Below, piece by piece: positions 53,847-62,577 of a stretch of 64,000 bases of DNA. The stretch's first letter is position 1, and each line of letters opens with the position of its first letter. This DNA comes from JAHEGP01 sp963792875 (lineage in GTDB: Bacteria; Pseudomonadota; Gammaproteobacteria; Pseudomonadales; JAHEGP01). Below the pieces are notes generated by a model that ran no database searches, had not been told where the DNA came from, and saw only the letters and a list, made by a program, of their open reading frames with translations. The translations under genes and the position numbers were made by a program. The DNA lies in the NCBI GenBank assembly GCA_963792875.1, contig CAWBXV010000002.1, positions 186,001-250,000 on the forward strand, in the 5' to 3' direction.

Positions 53847-56326
53847 GGCACAGCCTCCGGGTTCCGCACCGGGCCGAAGGGTCTGGCCACCAGCAGCAGG
53901 GCGGGCAGCAGCAGCAGGTTGCCGATGAGCGCGGCCACCATGGAGGCGCCCGTGAGCAATCCGAAATAGATACTGGGGCGGAAATTGGACAGCACGAGAA
54001 TGCCGAAACCGAAGATGATGATCATCGAGGTATAGTACATCGCCCTGCCGATGCTGCGATGGCAGCGGTGCATGGCGGCCAGGTAGTTGCCGTCCAGGCG
54101 GAACTCCTCTGCGAACCGATGCAGGTAGTGAATGGTGTCGTCCACCCCGATGCCGATACAGATGGCGGCGATGGTAATGGTCATCATGTCCAGCGGAATG
54201 CCGGTAAAGCCCATGACGCCCAGGATGGCGCCCGCCCCCAGCAGGTTGGGCGCCATGGCGATGATGGCCAGCTTGAACGAACGAAACAGCAGCACAAACA
54301 TGGCCATGATCGCCACGAAGACCGCACCCAGCGACAGGATCTGCGACCGGTAGAGGCTCTGCAGCATGTTGTTGTAGAGCACCAGCATGCCGGTCAGGTG
54401 GACCTGCTCGGGCGCGAAACCCAGACCCTCGACCAGCGCCGTCCTGATCTGCTTGAGCAGATCGTCCCGCCGGAGCTCCCGGTGGGTTTCCAGCACCCGC
54501 AGCGCCACGCGCGTCTGCTCGTTGGGCTCGGAGAGATACGGGTCCACCAGTACCGAGCTGACGCTGTCGGGCAGGCCGCTCTTGGTCAGCGCCAGCTCGA
54601 CGTTGTCGATATTGTCACCGACCAGGTCCTTGCTCACGGCAAAGATCGTCGCCAGGGAGATGACCTTGCCGGTCTCAGGCAGGGCATCGAGGTAGTCGTG
54701 CACGCGGCTGACCTGCTCCAGGCCGCGGCGGGTGAACCAGAAGCTGGCGGTCTGGCTGTTGCCGTCGTCCGCGAACAGGTCGTCCTCAGATGCCTCGGCG
54801 GGCGCCGCGGCTGCCAGCTCCCTGGGGTCGGCGTCGATGATCACCTCCAGCGGGATGGTGCCGCCAAGCTCGCGATCGATCGTCTCCATGCCCTGGTAGA
54901 TTTCAGTCTCTTCGAAAAAGTTGTCGATAAAGCGGTTTTCGACCTCCAATTGCGTCACGCCCCAGGCGGCGCCGAGCGCGGTGAACGAGGCCGCGACCAG
55001 GATGGTGCCGCGAAACCGCTCCGTGAGCATGGCAAAATAGCGCGTGAGGGGCTTGTCCGAGCGCACCACGCTGCCGCCGGTGCGCGGCAGCAGCATGCTG
55101 ATGGCGCCGAACAGAACGAACGAACTGACCAGGGCGACCATGACGCCGATGGCCATCATCCACCCGAAGTCGATCACCGGCCTGATGCCGCTGACCACGA
55201 AGGAGGCAAACGCGACCAGCGTCGTCAGGGACGTGTAGAAACAGGGGCGAGCCATGGACCGGAGCGTTCCCAGCACCAGCTCGCGCTGCGGCCGCTGCAG
55301 GTCATCGGCGGCCAACTCCCGGTAGCGCACCACGAGGTGCACGAGAATGGACAGATTGATGATCAATAGAATGGCGGCGAAATTGGAGGAGACCACCGTC
55401 AGCCGCCAGTCGAGCCAGCCCAGCCATCCGAGCATGCCGAGCGCAGTGGCGCCGCAGATGAAAAGGGGCATCACCACCCAGCGCACGCTTCTGAAAATGA
55501 CGATCAGCAGCACCACGATGAATGCCAGTATGCCAGCCCCGAACACCGCCAGGTCGCTCTTCATGAAGGCGATCAAATCCACGGCGATCATGGGCACGCC
55601 GCCGAGGAAAATCTGGGCATGGTCGCGATAGCGCTCCAGTATGGCGCGGATCTCGCCCACGATGCGCTCCTGGCGCGCATTGACCTTCAGCTTGTAGTCG
55701 GCGAAGGCGCGCTCCGCTGCCCGCAGGGCCGACCGCTGCTCCGCCGTCGGGCGCTGCTCGCGCGCCTGCTGTCGAAGCTCGTCCCTGGCGCTCATGAGGG
55801 CGAAGTAGGTCTCGTCGCGCTGCAGATTGACCTGCAGCGCCGTGACGGAATGGTCCGCATTGGTCAGCAGGCCGCGGTAGATCGGGCTGTCCCTGAACTC
55901 CGCCGCAGCCAGCGCCCGGTCGACCGCAGGGTCACTGAGAGTAGGCAGATCATCGCTGATGCGCGACAGGCTGATTCTGGGGCTGTAGAGCAGCGGCACA
56001 TCGAGAACGGAGACCACCGACGACACCGCGTCCACCGCCGCCAGCTCATCCCGCAGCGCCGTCAGGCGCTGCAGCACCGCGTCACTGAACAGATCGGCAT
56101 CCGGCCGATAGGTCACCAGCAGGAAGTCCTGCGTGGCGTAGCGCTCGCTGATCTGCCTGGCGTAGCCCAGCGAGCTGTCGCCCTCGAGCACCAGCGCGTC
56201 GGCCGATGCGTCGAACTTCAACTGTGGCAGGTAGCTGGCGAAGAACGCCACTATCAGCAGCGCGACCAGCAGGGTCGAGCGCGGAAAGTCGACGATTGTT
56301 TCGAAAATGCGCAAGCGCTGTGGCAT
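53831..56326 (-). CDS. RND/MMPL-family membrane exporter
   Basis: An 831-residue inner-membrane protein with the RND layout: membrane helix 1 (~17-35), large periplasmic loop, five-helix bundle, second loop (~470-650), then another helix bundle. The block ICIGIGVDDTIHYLHRF and the matching first-repeat segment mark a hopanoid/lipid-exporter type MMPL protein, not a drug-efflux tripartite pump (no adjacent adaptor or outer-membrane gene). The ATG at 56326 is preferred (AAGGA 11 bases upstream); one at 56338 adds four residues. Confidence 0.88.
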   Translation of the reverse strand: MPQRLRIFETIVDFPRSTLLVALLIVAFFASYLPQLKFDASADALVLEGDSSLGYARQISERYATQDFLLVTYRPDADLFSDAVLQRLTALRDELAAVDAVSSVVSVLDVPLLYSPRISLSRISDDLPTLSDPAVDRALAAAEFRDSPIYRGLLTNADHSVTALQVNLQRDETYFALMSARDELRQQAREQRPTAEQRSALRAAERAFADYKLKVNARQERIVGEIRAILERYRDHAQIFLGGVPMIAVDLIAFMKSDLAVFGAGILAFIVVLLIVIFRSVRWVVMPLFICGATALGMLGWLGWLDWRLTVVSSNFAAILLIINLSILVHLVVRYRELAADDLQRPQRELVLGTLRSMARPCFYTSLTTLVAFASFVVSGIRPVIDFGWMMAIGVMVALVSSFVLFGAISMLLPRTGGSVVRSDKPLTRYFAMLTERFRGTILVAASFTALGAAWGVTQLEVENRFIDNFFEETEIYQGMETIDRELGGTIPLEVIIDADPRELAAAAPAEASEDDLFADDGNSQTASFWFTRRGLEQVSRVHDYLDALPETGKVISLATIFAVSKDLVGDNIDNVELALTKSGLPDSVSSVLVDPYLSEPNEQTRVALRVLETHRELRRDDLLKQIRTALVEGLGFAPEQVHLTGMLVLYNNMLQSLYRSQILSLGAVFVAIMAMFVLLFRSFKLAIIAMAPNLLGAGAILGVMGFTGIPLDMMTITIAAICIGIGVDDTIHYLHRFAEEFRLDGNYLAAMHRCHRSIGRAMYYTSMIIIFGFGILVLSNFRPSIYFGLLTGASMVAALIGNLLLLPALLLVARPFGPVRNPEAVPCNAA

Positions 56327-56358
56327 GGGAGAACACATCCTTAAACTGCGGAAAATCG

Positions 56359-56988
56359 TTACTGATCAGAGAGCTCGCCGTATCCCCAGGGCGGCAGCAG
56401 CCGCTGGGGGATGCCCAGCAGATTGAGAATTCTGGCGACGACGAAGTCCACCATGTCTGCCACGGCCGCGGGCCGATGATAAAAACCGGGCGCGGCCGGC
56501 AGAATGATGCCGCCCATGCGGGTGATCTTCAGCATGTTTTCCAGCTGAACCTCGGACAGCGGCGTCTCCCGCGGCACCAGAATCAGCCGCCGCCGCTCCT
56601 TGAGGGCGACATCGGCCGCACGCTCGATGAGGTTGTCACTGGCGCCGGTCGCCACCGCCGATATCACGCCGGTGCTGGCCGGACAGATCACCAGCGCATC
56701 CAGCGGGCTCGAACCGGACGCCACCGGCGCGCTCCAGTCGTCCCGGCTGAAGACGCGGACCTGTCCGTCGGCCGCGCCGCACGTCTCGCGCAGAAAGACC
56801 TCCTGGGCGCGCCGGCTGCCGGGCAGCTGCCAGTCGGTCTCCACGGCGAGCACCATCTGCGCGGCGCGGGAGATCATGAAATAGACCTGGCATTCCGCCG
56901 CCACCAGCTGTTGCAGCAGGCGCATCCCGTAGGGTGCGCCGGATGCCCCGGTCATCGCCAGCGCGATCGTCTGATTGCCCGCCATCAT
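56359..56988 (-). CDS. ubiX: Flavin prenyltransferase UbiX
   Basis: Prenylates FMN to give the cofactor of the UbiD decarboxylase in ubiquinone synthesis. 209 residues with the flavoprotein N-terminus ALAMTGASGAPYGMRLL, CPASTGVISAVATGASDNLI and VPRETPLSEVQLENML. Tandem ATGs at the start; the first overlaps the mpl stop. ubiD is not in the window. Confidence 0.95.
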   Translation of the reverse strand: MMAGNQTIALAMTGASGAPYGMRLLQQLVAAECQVYFMISRAAQMVLAVETDWQLPGSRRAQEVFLRETCGAADGQVRVFSRDDWSAPVASGSSPLDALVICPASTGVISAVATGASDNLIERAADVALKERRRLILVPRETPLSEVQLENMLKITRMGGIILPAAPGFYHRPAAVADMVDFVVARILNLLGIPQRLLPPWGYGELSDQ

Positions 56989-58361
56989 GACACCAGTTCG
57001 GGGCGAAGCTCCAGATCGGCCAGGAGTCGCCGCGGCAACCCCTGGAAGCTGCCATTGCTCATGATGACGACGTGGTCGCCAGCGCGCAGCTCGGCCAGCA
57101 ACACATCCAGCAGCTGCTGCACGCTATGGCAGACCCTCTGGCGCTCCCCGCCAAGGTCGAGGACGCTGGCCAGCTGCCAGCTCAGACCCTCCGGCTGCAG
57201 CCACAGGGCCAGGTCGGCGGCCGCGACGGAGCCGTTCAACTGGCCGCGATGCACGCCCATCTGCATGGTATTGGAGCGCGGCTCGAGCACTGCCACGAGC
57301 CTGGCGCCGCCGATGCGCTCGCGCAGGCCGGCCAGGGTACTGCTGATCGCCGTGGGATGGTGCGCGAAGTCGTCGTAGACGGCCACGCCCCCGGCCTGGC
57401 CCAGGTACTCGAGGCGCCGCTTGACGCCCCGGAAGCGCCCCAGGCTGGCCATGGCATCGAGCGGCGATACGCCCGCATGCGCGGCAGCGCCAATGGCGGC
57501 CAGGCCGTTGCTGACGTTGTGATCGCCCACCATGGACCACGACACTTCGCCGAGCCGTTGGTCGGCGTGATAGACGGCAAACCGGCTGCCATCGGCGGCC
57601 AGTTTCTGCGCCCGCCAGAAGCCCTCCGAGCCCAGCGAAAAAGACTCGACAGGCGTCCAGCACCCCATCGCCAGCACCTGCTCCACCGCCTCGTGCGCCT
57701 GCGGAAACAGCACCCGCCCCGCCGCCGGCACCGTCCTCAGCAGGTGATGAAACTGCCGCTGAATGCTGGCAAGATCGGGAAAGATATCCGCGTGATCGAA
57801 CTCGAGGTTGTTGATGATCACGGTGCGGGGGCGGTAGTGGACGAACTTGGAGCGCTTGTCAAAAAAGGCGGTGTCGTATTCGTCGGCTTCGATGACGAAA
57901 CAGTGGCCCTGGCCGAGGTCCGCCGACGCGGGGAAATTCGCAGGCACGCCACCAATCAGGTAGCCCGGCTGCATGCCGTTGTCCTGGAGCACCCAGGCCA
58001 GCATGCTGCTGGTCGTGGTCTTGCCATGGGTGCCGCTGACCGCCAGCACCCAGCGCCCGCAGAGCACGTGTTCGCACAGCCACTGCGGTCCGGAGGCATA
58101 GGGGATGCCGGCGTCGAGCAGGAATTCGACGGCGGCGTTGCCCCGGCTCATGGCGTTGCCGACGATCACCAGGTCGGGGGCGGGCTGCAGGTGGGCGGGA
58201 TCCCAGCCCGGCCAGATCTCGATGCCCTGGGCCGCCAGCTGTTCGCTCATCGGCGGGTACACGTCCCGGTCTGAGCCGGTCACCCGGTGCCCCAGCTGAC
58301 GGGCCAGCAGCGCCAGGCTACCCATGAAGGTGCCGCAGATACCCAGAAAGTGCAGGTGCAT
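56985..58361 (-). CDS. mpl: UDP-N-acetylmuramate:L-alanyl-gamma-D-glutamyl-meso-diaminopimelate ligase
   Basis: Recycles murein tripeptide by ligating it to UDP-MurNAc. A Mur ligase of 458 residues: MHLHFLGICGTFMGSLALL N-terminus typical of Mpl, ATP loop GTHGKTTT (110-117), DEYDTAFFDKRSKF block and NNLEFDHADIF. GGAG lies seven bases before the ATG. Stop overlaps ubiX. This agrees with the many cell-wall enzymes earlier in the window. Confidence 0.95.
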   Translation of the reverse strand: MHLHFLGICGTFMGSLALLARQLGHRVTGSDRDVYPPMSEQLAAQGIEIWPGWDPAHLQPAPDLVIVGNAMSRGNAAVEFLLDAGIPYASGPQWLCEHVLCGRWVLAVSGTHGKTTTSSMLAWVLQDNGMQPGYLIGGVPANFPASADLGQGHCFVIEADEYDTAFFDKRSKFVHYRPRTVIINNLEFDHADIFPDLASIQRQFHHLLRTVPAAGRVLFPQAHEAVEQVLAMGCWTPVESFSLGSEGFWRAQKLAADGSRFAVYHADQRLGEVSWSMVGDHNVSNGLAAIGAAAHAGVSPLDAMASLGRFRGVKRRLEYLGQAGGVAVYDDFAHHPTAISSTLAGLRERIGGARLVAVLEPRSNTMQMGVHRGQLNGSVAAADLALWLQPEGLSWQLASVLDLGGERQRVCHSVQQLLDVLLAELRAGDHVVIMSNGSFQGLPRRLLADLELRPELVS

Positions 58362-58451
58362 GTCATTCTCCCAAGCGTGCCGCAATAGCACTCAAACTAG
58401 CATAGAACGGTGACCGCCACCGCGCCGGCGGCAGGCTCGCGCGGCGCGCCC

Positions 58452-60488
58452 TCAGCCCGCTGCGCGCAGCAAGGGCGCGATCACCAGGCTGACGATCGCC
58501 ATGACATTGATCAGGATATTCATCGCCGGCCCGGCAGTGTCCTTGCAGGGGTCGCCCACGGTATCGCCCACGATCGTCGCGGCGTGCGCAGCGGACCCCT
58601 TGCCCCCCAGATTGCCCCTCTCGACGTACTTCTTGGCATTATCCCAAGCTCCCCCCGCGTTTGCCATCATCAGCGCCAGCAACACACCGGACAACAAGGC
58701 CCCGCCCAGCAGACCACCGAGCACTTCGGGACCCAGACCAAAGCCCACCACCGGCGGCACGGCTACGGCGATGGCCCCCGGCAGCAGCATGCGCCGCAGC
58801 GCTGCCGCGGTGGCGATATCGACGCAGCGGGCATGATCGGGCTCGGCCCGCCCCTCGATCAACCCAGGGATATCGCGGAACTGCCGCCGAATCTCCGCGA
58901 TCATCTCCATGGCTGCGCGGCCGACCGCCGTCATGGTGATCGAGGCGATCAGAAAGGGGATGACGCCACCGAGCAGCAGCCCGATCAGCACCCGCGGGTC
59001 ACCCAGGTGCAGCACGAGCGGCTCGGCCTCGGTCGACATGGTCTCGACGAAGGCGGCGATAATGGCCAGCGCCGCCAGCGCGGCTGCGCCGATGGCAAAG
59101 CCCTTGCCGATGGCGGCCGTGGTATTGCCCAGTTCGTCCAGAGAATCCGTGATCGCCCGCGTATCGGCGCCCAACCCAGCCATCTCCGCGATGCCCCCCG
59201 CATTATCCGCCACCGGGCCATAGGCGTCGATCGACATGGTGATGCCGACCGTCGCCAGCATGCCTACCGCGGCGATGCCGACGCCGTACAGGCCGGCCAG
59301 CGCAGTGGAACAATAAATGGTGGCACACACCGCCACCACGGGCATGACCACCGCCTGCATGCCCACCGCCAGGCCTGTGATGATGACCGTGGCCGGGCCA
59401 CTCTGGCTGGACTCGGCGATGCGCACTACGGGCGAAGACGCCGTATAGTACTCGGTAACCAGACCGATGACGACACCGCCAATCGCACCCGAGAGCACGG
59501 CGCCCCAGATACTGAGGTGCAGGCCGAGGGCGGGCACGAGCCACCACGCGACCGCCATAAACGCCAGCGACGCCAGCAGCATGCCGCTGCGCAGCGCGAC
59601 GGCCGCGCGCCGGCCCGCCAGGGCACGGATCAGGGCGATGCCCAGCAGTGAACACAACAGGCCCGCAGATGCGAGCAGCAGAGGCAGAAACATCAAGGCC
59701 GACCTGGCTTCGTCGGCAGCCAGCGCAGGGCCGAGGTCGGCCAGCTGGCTGGCACCCAGGGTCGCGCCGATGGTGACGGTAGCAATCATGGCGCCGCAAT
59801 AGGATTCAAAGATATCCGACCCCATGCCGGCAACGTCCCCGACATTGTCGCCGACATTGTCGGCGATGACCCCGGGATTGCGCGGGTCGTCCTCGGGGAT
59901 GCCGGCCTCTATCTTGCCGACCAGATCCGCCCCGATGTCGGCGCTCTTGGTGAAGATGCCGCCGCCCACCCGCGCAAACAGCGCCACGACCGATGCGCCC
60001 ATGCCGAAGCCGTGAATGGCATGGGCGGTCTCAGGATCGCCGCCGAACGCCCAGTACAGCGAACCCAGGCCAAGCAATCCCAGCGAGGCCACACACAGCC
60101 CCATGACCGAACCGCCGAAAAACGCCACGGTGAGCGCTGCGGCCGCGCCCCGATCTCTCGCCGCGGTCGTGGTACGCACATTGGCGCGAGTGGCGGCAGT
60201 CATCCCCAGCGCGCCCGCCAGGCCAGAGGCCAGCGCCCCGCAAATAAAGGCAAGCGCCGTAGAACTCCCCAGGGTGACGTACAGCAGGGCCAGCAGCGCA
60301 CCGGCAAACAGCCCTAGCATCCGGTATTCCCGCAACATGAATACCCGCGCACCGAGATGAATGGCGTCGGCGATCTTCTGGACGCTGGCATCGCCCGCCG
60401 GAAAGCGCAGCAGCAACCGATATATCTGCAGGGCACACAGCAGACCGATGCATCCCAGCAGCACTGGCAGGTAGAGGTAGTCGTCCAT
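58452..60488 (-). CDS. hppA: Membrane-bound pyrophosphatase, K+-dependent, predicted Na+-pumping
   Basis: A 678-residue, ~16-helix ion pump driven by PPi hydrolysis. Substrate motifs DNVGDNVGDVAGMGSDIFESY (209-230) and DTVGDPCKDTAGPA near the C-terminus. Ala458 in GNTTAAIGKG marks the K+-dependent class (Lys in K+-independent ones). Glu228, four residues after the DI of DIFE, is in the position used by Na+-PPases rather than the later Glu of plant-type H+-PPases. Together they suggest Na+ transport. GGAG precedes the ATG at 60488. Divergent from soluble ppa. Confidence 0.96.
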   Translation of the reverse strand: MDDYLYLPVLLGCIGLLCALQIYRLLLRFPAGDASVQKIADAIHLGARVFMLREYRMLGLFAGALLALLYVTLGSSTALAFICGALASGLAGALGMTAATRANVRTTTAARDRGAAAALTVAFFGGSVMGLCVASLGLLGLGSLYWAFGGDPETAHAIHGFGMGASVVALFARVGGGIFTKSADIGADLVGKIEAGIPEDDPRNPGVIADNVGDNVGDVAGMGSDIFESYCGAMIATVTIGATLGASQLADLGPALAADEARSALMFLPLLLASAGLLCSLLGIALIRALAGRRAAVALRSGMLLASLAFMAVAWWLVPALGLHLSIWGAVLSGAIGGVVIGLVTEYYTASSPVVRIAESSQSGPATVIITGLAVGMQAVVMPVVAVCATIYCSTALAGLYGVGIAAVGMLATVGITMSIDAYGPVADNAGGIAEMAGLGADTRAITDSLDELGNTTAAIGKGFAIGAAALAALAIIAAFVETMSTEAEPLVLHLGDPRVLIGLLLGGVIPFLIASITMTAVGRAAMEMIAEIRRQFRDIPGLIEGRAEPDHARCVDIATAAALRRMLLPGAIAVAVPPVVGFGLGPEVLGGLLGGALLSGVLLALMMANAGGAWDNAKKYVERGNLGGKGSAAHAATIVGDTVGDPCKDTAGPAMNILINVMAIVSLVIAPLLRAAG

Positions 60489-60530
60489 AGCACACTCCGC
60501 AATCAAACATCAGAGGCGGTCGTGGGCCGC

Positions 60531-60544
60531 CTCGACCGGTCGAG
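60531..60544. repeat. 14-base perfect palindrome upstream of hppA
   Basis: CTCGACCGGTCGAG lies 43 bases before the hppA start codon. It may be an operator; chance occurrence is also possible in a GC-rich genome. Confidence 0.35.
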
Positions 60545-60663
60545 CGACGGCGCCTCGCCGAGGTCGCACGGCATGGGATTGCCGCCATGGGCAGTCCCAC
60601 ACTCTCGAATCACCTGCTCACCATAGCAGCTCCCGCGGCGCTACTGTATCCACCGCACTTCCT

Positions 60664-60672
60664 TGATATAAT
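60664..60672 (+). promoter_or_regulatory. Extended -10 promoter for ppa
   Basis: TGATATAAT is a perfect extended -10 (TGn followed by TATAAT). The -35 region is poor, consistent with an extended -10 promoter. It would leave a ~185-base untranslated leader before ppa. Confidence 0.55.
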
Positions 60673-60862
60673 GCACAATCCCGGGTGGTCATCAGCTGGC
60701 GCAGGCGTTGTGCGATGGTTGCGCCCCACTTTCTTCACCTGGTGGCATAGCGGGGGCAAAATCTGGCGGGCGCATGCGGGCGTCGCCACAGCGGCTTGTG
60801 GCAGCAGCGCCGCCGATGCGCTCGCCCGGGCTCTCATTCAACACACAAGGATACCGAGAACA

Positions 60863-61402
60863 ATGAGCCTCAAAGCCGTCACTCCTGGCAAGAATGCACC
60901 TGACGAAGTCAATGTCATCATCGAGATTCCAGCGCACAGCGACCCGGTCAAGTACGAAGTCGACAAAGACACCGGGGCCGTCTTCGTCGACCGCTTCATG
61001 TCGACCACGATGTTCTACCCCTGCAATTACGGTTATGTCCCTGGCACCCTTTCAGAAGACGGGGACCCGGTGGACGTGCTGGTGCATACCCCGCACAACG
61101 TCATCAGCGGCACGGTCATCGTCTGCCGCCCCATCGGCGTGCTGAAAATGACCGATGAAAAGGGCACCGACGCCAAACTGCTGGCCGTTCCGGCAGACTC
61201 GCTGACCCCCCTTTACCATGACGTCCGCGAGGCCACAGACCTGCCCGCGCTGCTGCTGAGCCAGATCAAGCACTTTTTTGAACACTACAAGGATCTCGAG
61301 CCCGGCAAGTGGGTAAAAATCGACGGCTGGGGCGACGCCGCTGAGGCCAAAGAAGAGATCGTGCGGTCGATCGCCGCCTACCCGGAAGCCGGAGCCGAAT
61401 AG
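60863..61402 (+). CDS. ppa: Soluble inorganic pyrophosphatase (family I)
   Basis: Hydrolyses PPi to drive biosynthesis. 179 residues with the active-site blocks FYPCNYGYVPGT, EDGDPVDVLV and the KTDEKGTDAKLLAV-type loop (here MTDEKGTDAK). The ATG at 60863 gives the usual MSLKAVTPGK start. Divergent from hppA: the cell has both a heat-releasing and an ion-pumping route for PPi. Confidence 0.96.
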   Translation: MSLKAVTPGKNAPDEVNVIIEIPAHSDPVKYEVDKDTGAVFVDRFMSTTMFYPCNYGYVPGTLSEDGDPVDVLVHTPHNVISGTVIVCRPIGVLKMTDEKGTDAKLLAVPADSLTPLYHDVREATDLPALLLSQIKHFFEHYKDLEPGKWVKIDGWGDAAEAKEEIVRSIAAYPEAGAE

Positions 61403-61497
61403 CCCCTGCTCGCCTTGCTGCTGCCGGCGCATTGCGACTCCGCGGCGCGCTGACCGGGCGCTACGGACACCGCCAGCGGCAACAGTGAACCCTCACC

Positions 61498-61523
61498 GCT
61501 GAACCGGCCAAGCCCGGTTCAGC
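61498..61523. terminator. 10-bp perfect stem-loop between ppa and the convergent unknown gene
   Basis: GCTGAACCGG, a 6-base loop (CCAAGC) and CCGGTTCAGC form a perfect hairpin spanning the stop codon of the minus-strand gene. No T-run follows on either strand, so it is not a textbook intrinsic terminator; it may stabilise 3' ends or act as a weak two-way terminator. Confidence 0.45.
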
Positions 61524-62214
61524 TGAGCGCGCCCTTGCTCCTGCGAACCCCGGCCGGTTTTCTCTTTCGCACCACGCGCTTCTGCGCAGAGCCGGCGCCG
61601 GTGGCCGAGCCGGATCGGGTCGTCGCCGCCTTCATGACCGGCCCCGCACCCTCGCGGGCGGCCGCACGCCCGGGCCGAACGGACGCCGCTCCCCTGCCCT
61701 GGCCTGCGGTCTCGAGGCCCGCCCCCTCAGCCAGTGGCAGCTCCACGGCAGGCATGGACGACAGCAGCTTGTTATAGAGATTGCTCGAGCGTGAAATCTT
61801 CTTATGCCTGGCGTAGGTTCTGATGGCCTTGGCCCAGGCCTGCTGCAGACCGTGGGCGTTGATGGAATAGCTGGTGCAGATAATTCTCTGCTCCAGCTCA
61901 GAGGCGATGCCGATCTGAAAGATCGGCGTCTTCGTGCCGCTCTTCTCCGTCTTGATCAGGTAGCTGATGCCCTTGACGCGCCCATCGGCATGAAAACACA
62001 GCTCGGCCTTGCGCCGGCGCTTGGATTTTTCCTGCTCAAGCCGCAGTTCTTCGTCCCGAGCCTGCGCCAGCCGCTCGACCGCCCTGGTCTGACGAACCCC
62101 CAGGCGCTTGCCCGACTTCTTGAGCGAGAAGTACTCCTGATAGAGCCTGCCACCGACTGTGCGCCTGACCCTGAAACCGTAAAAGGCCTCGTTATCAATC
62201 AGCTTGACACTCAT
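61519..62214 (-). CDS. Unrecognised protein with two AP2/Arm-like segments and a basic tail
   Basis: A 231-residue soluble protein. Residues ~9-33 (FYGFRVRRTVGGRLYQEYF) look like the beta-sheet of Arm/AP2 integrase-type DNA-binding domains, followed by a charged helix (~45-67). Residues ~85-135 (TPIFQIGIASELEQRIICTS, then AWAKAIRTYARH) resemble a second such three-strand-plus-helix unit. The last ~75 residues are Ala/Gly/Arg/Lys-rich and end in a basic RKRKPAGVRRSKG. No recombinase, nuclease or membrane region is present. DNA or RNA binding is inference. AGAGG lies six bases before the ATG. Confidence 0.75.
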   Translation of the reverse strand: MSVKLIDNEAFYGFRVRRTVGGRLYQEYFSLKKSGKRLGVRQTRAVERLAQARDEELRLEQEKSKRRRKAELCFHADGRVKGISYLIKTEKSGTKTPIFQIGIASELEQRIICTSYSINAHGLQQAWAKAIRTYARHKKISRSSNLYNKLLSSMPAVELPLAEGAGLETAGQGRGAASVRPGRAAAREGAGPVMKAATTRSGSATGAGSAQKRVVRKRKPAGVRRSKGALS

Positions 62215-62577
62215 GCCGCACCTCTTCCTGAGCCGAACGGTGCCGTCGCCATACCCGCAGAGCACTGCAGCAGCTCAGGAGAACGCAACCCTACTGTCGC
62301 CCCGTTGCGACGACAGCGGTCTTCCATACCACAACCCCCGCTGCAAACAGTCGCCCGCTGAATCGACCAACAACTTAAATCTACGGAGATTCTGCGCAAA
62401 TATCCACCAATATCGCTATGGCGGAAGGTCCCTGCGGGCGCTGGCGCCCCCCGCTGAATCCCGCAAAAAAGCGGCGTCCGGGCGAGCCTGGCGAAATAAA
62501 AGGGGACAGCGCACCAAGGCCGGCCAGCAGTCAGGCCATGCGCAGGAGGAAAGGAGCGCCAGGCCGTGGGACCGCCC
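62215..62577. other. 363-bp intergenic region between the unknown basic protein and cysE
   Basis: Both flanking genes are on the minus strand. No gene is supported. It contains an AT-richer stretch (62360-62420) that may hold the promoter of the downstream gene, a CCGC-A6-GCGG mini-hairpin (62460-62473), and a GAAATAAAAGGGGACAGCGC element (62492-62511) reminiscent of repeats near REP-associated transposases. Confidence 0.5.

Larger units (their letters stand above)
60489..60862. other. 374-bp divergent intergenic region between hppA and ppa
   Basis: No gene is supported here; an open frame that runs from 60587 into ppa has no ribosome site and no homology. It contains a 14-base perfect palindrome near the hppA start and an extended -10 promoter for ppa at 60664-60672, leaving a ppa leader of about 185 bases. 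No clear hppA promoter was found. Confidence 0.6.

Noticed and set aside
54059..55369. 436-codon plus-strand open frame opposite the RND exporter
   Set aside because: Antisense shadow with no membrane or other domain.
58410..59651. 413-codon His/Arg-rich plus-strand frame opposite hppA
   Set aside because: Antisense shadow of a membrane protein; no domain or start signal.
60587..60862. N-terminal extension of ppa by 92 codons
   Set aside because: Includes the promoter region, has no ribosome site and no homology to family I pyrophosphatases.
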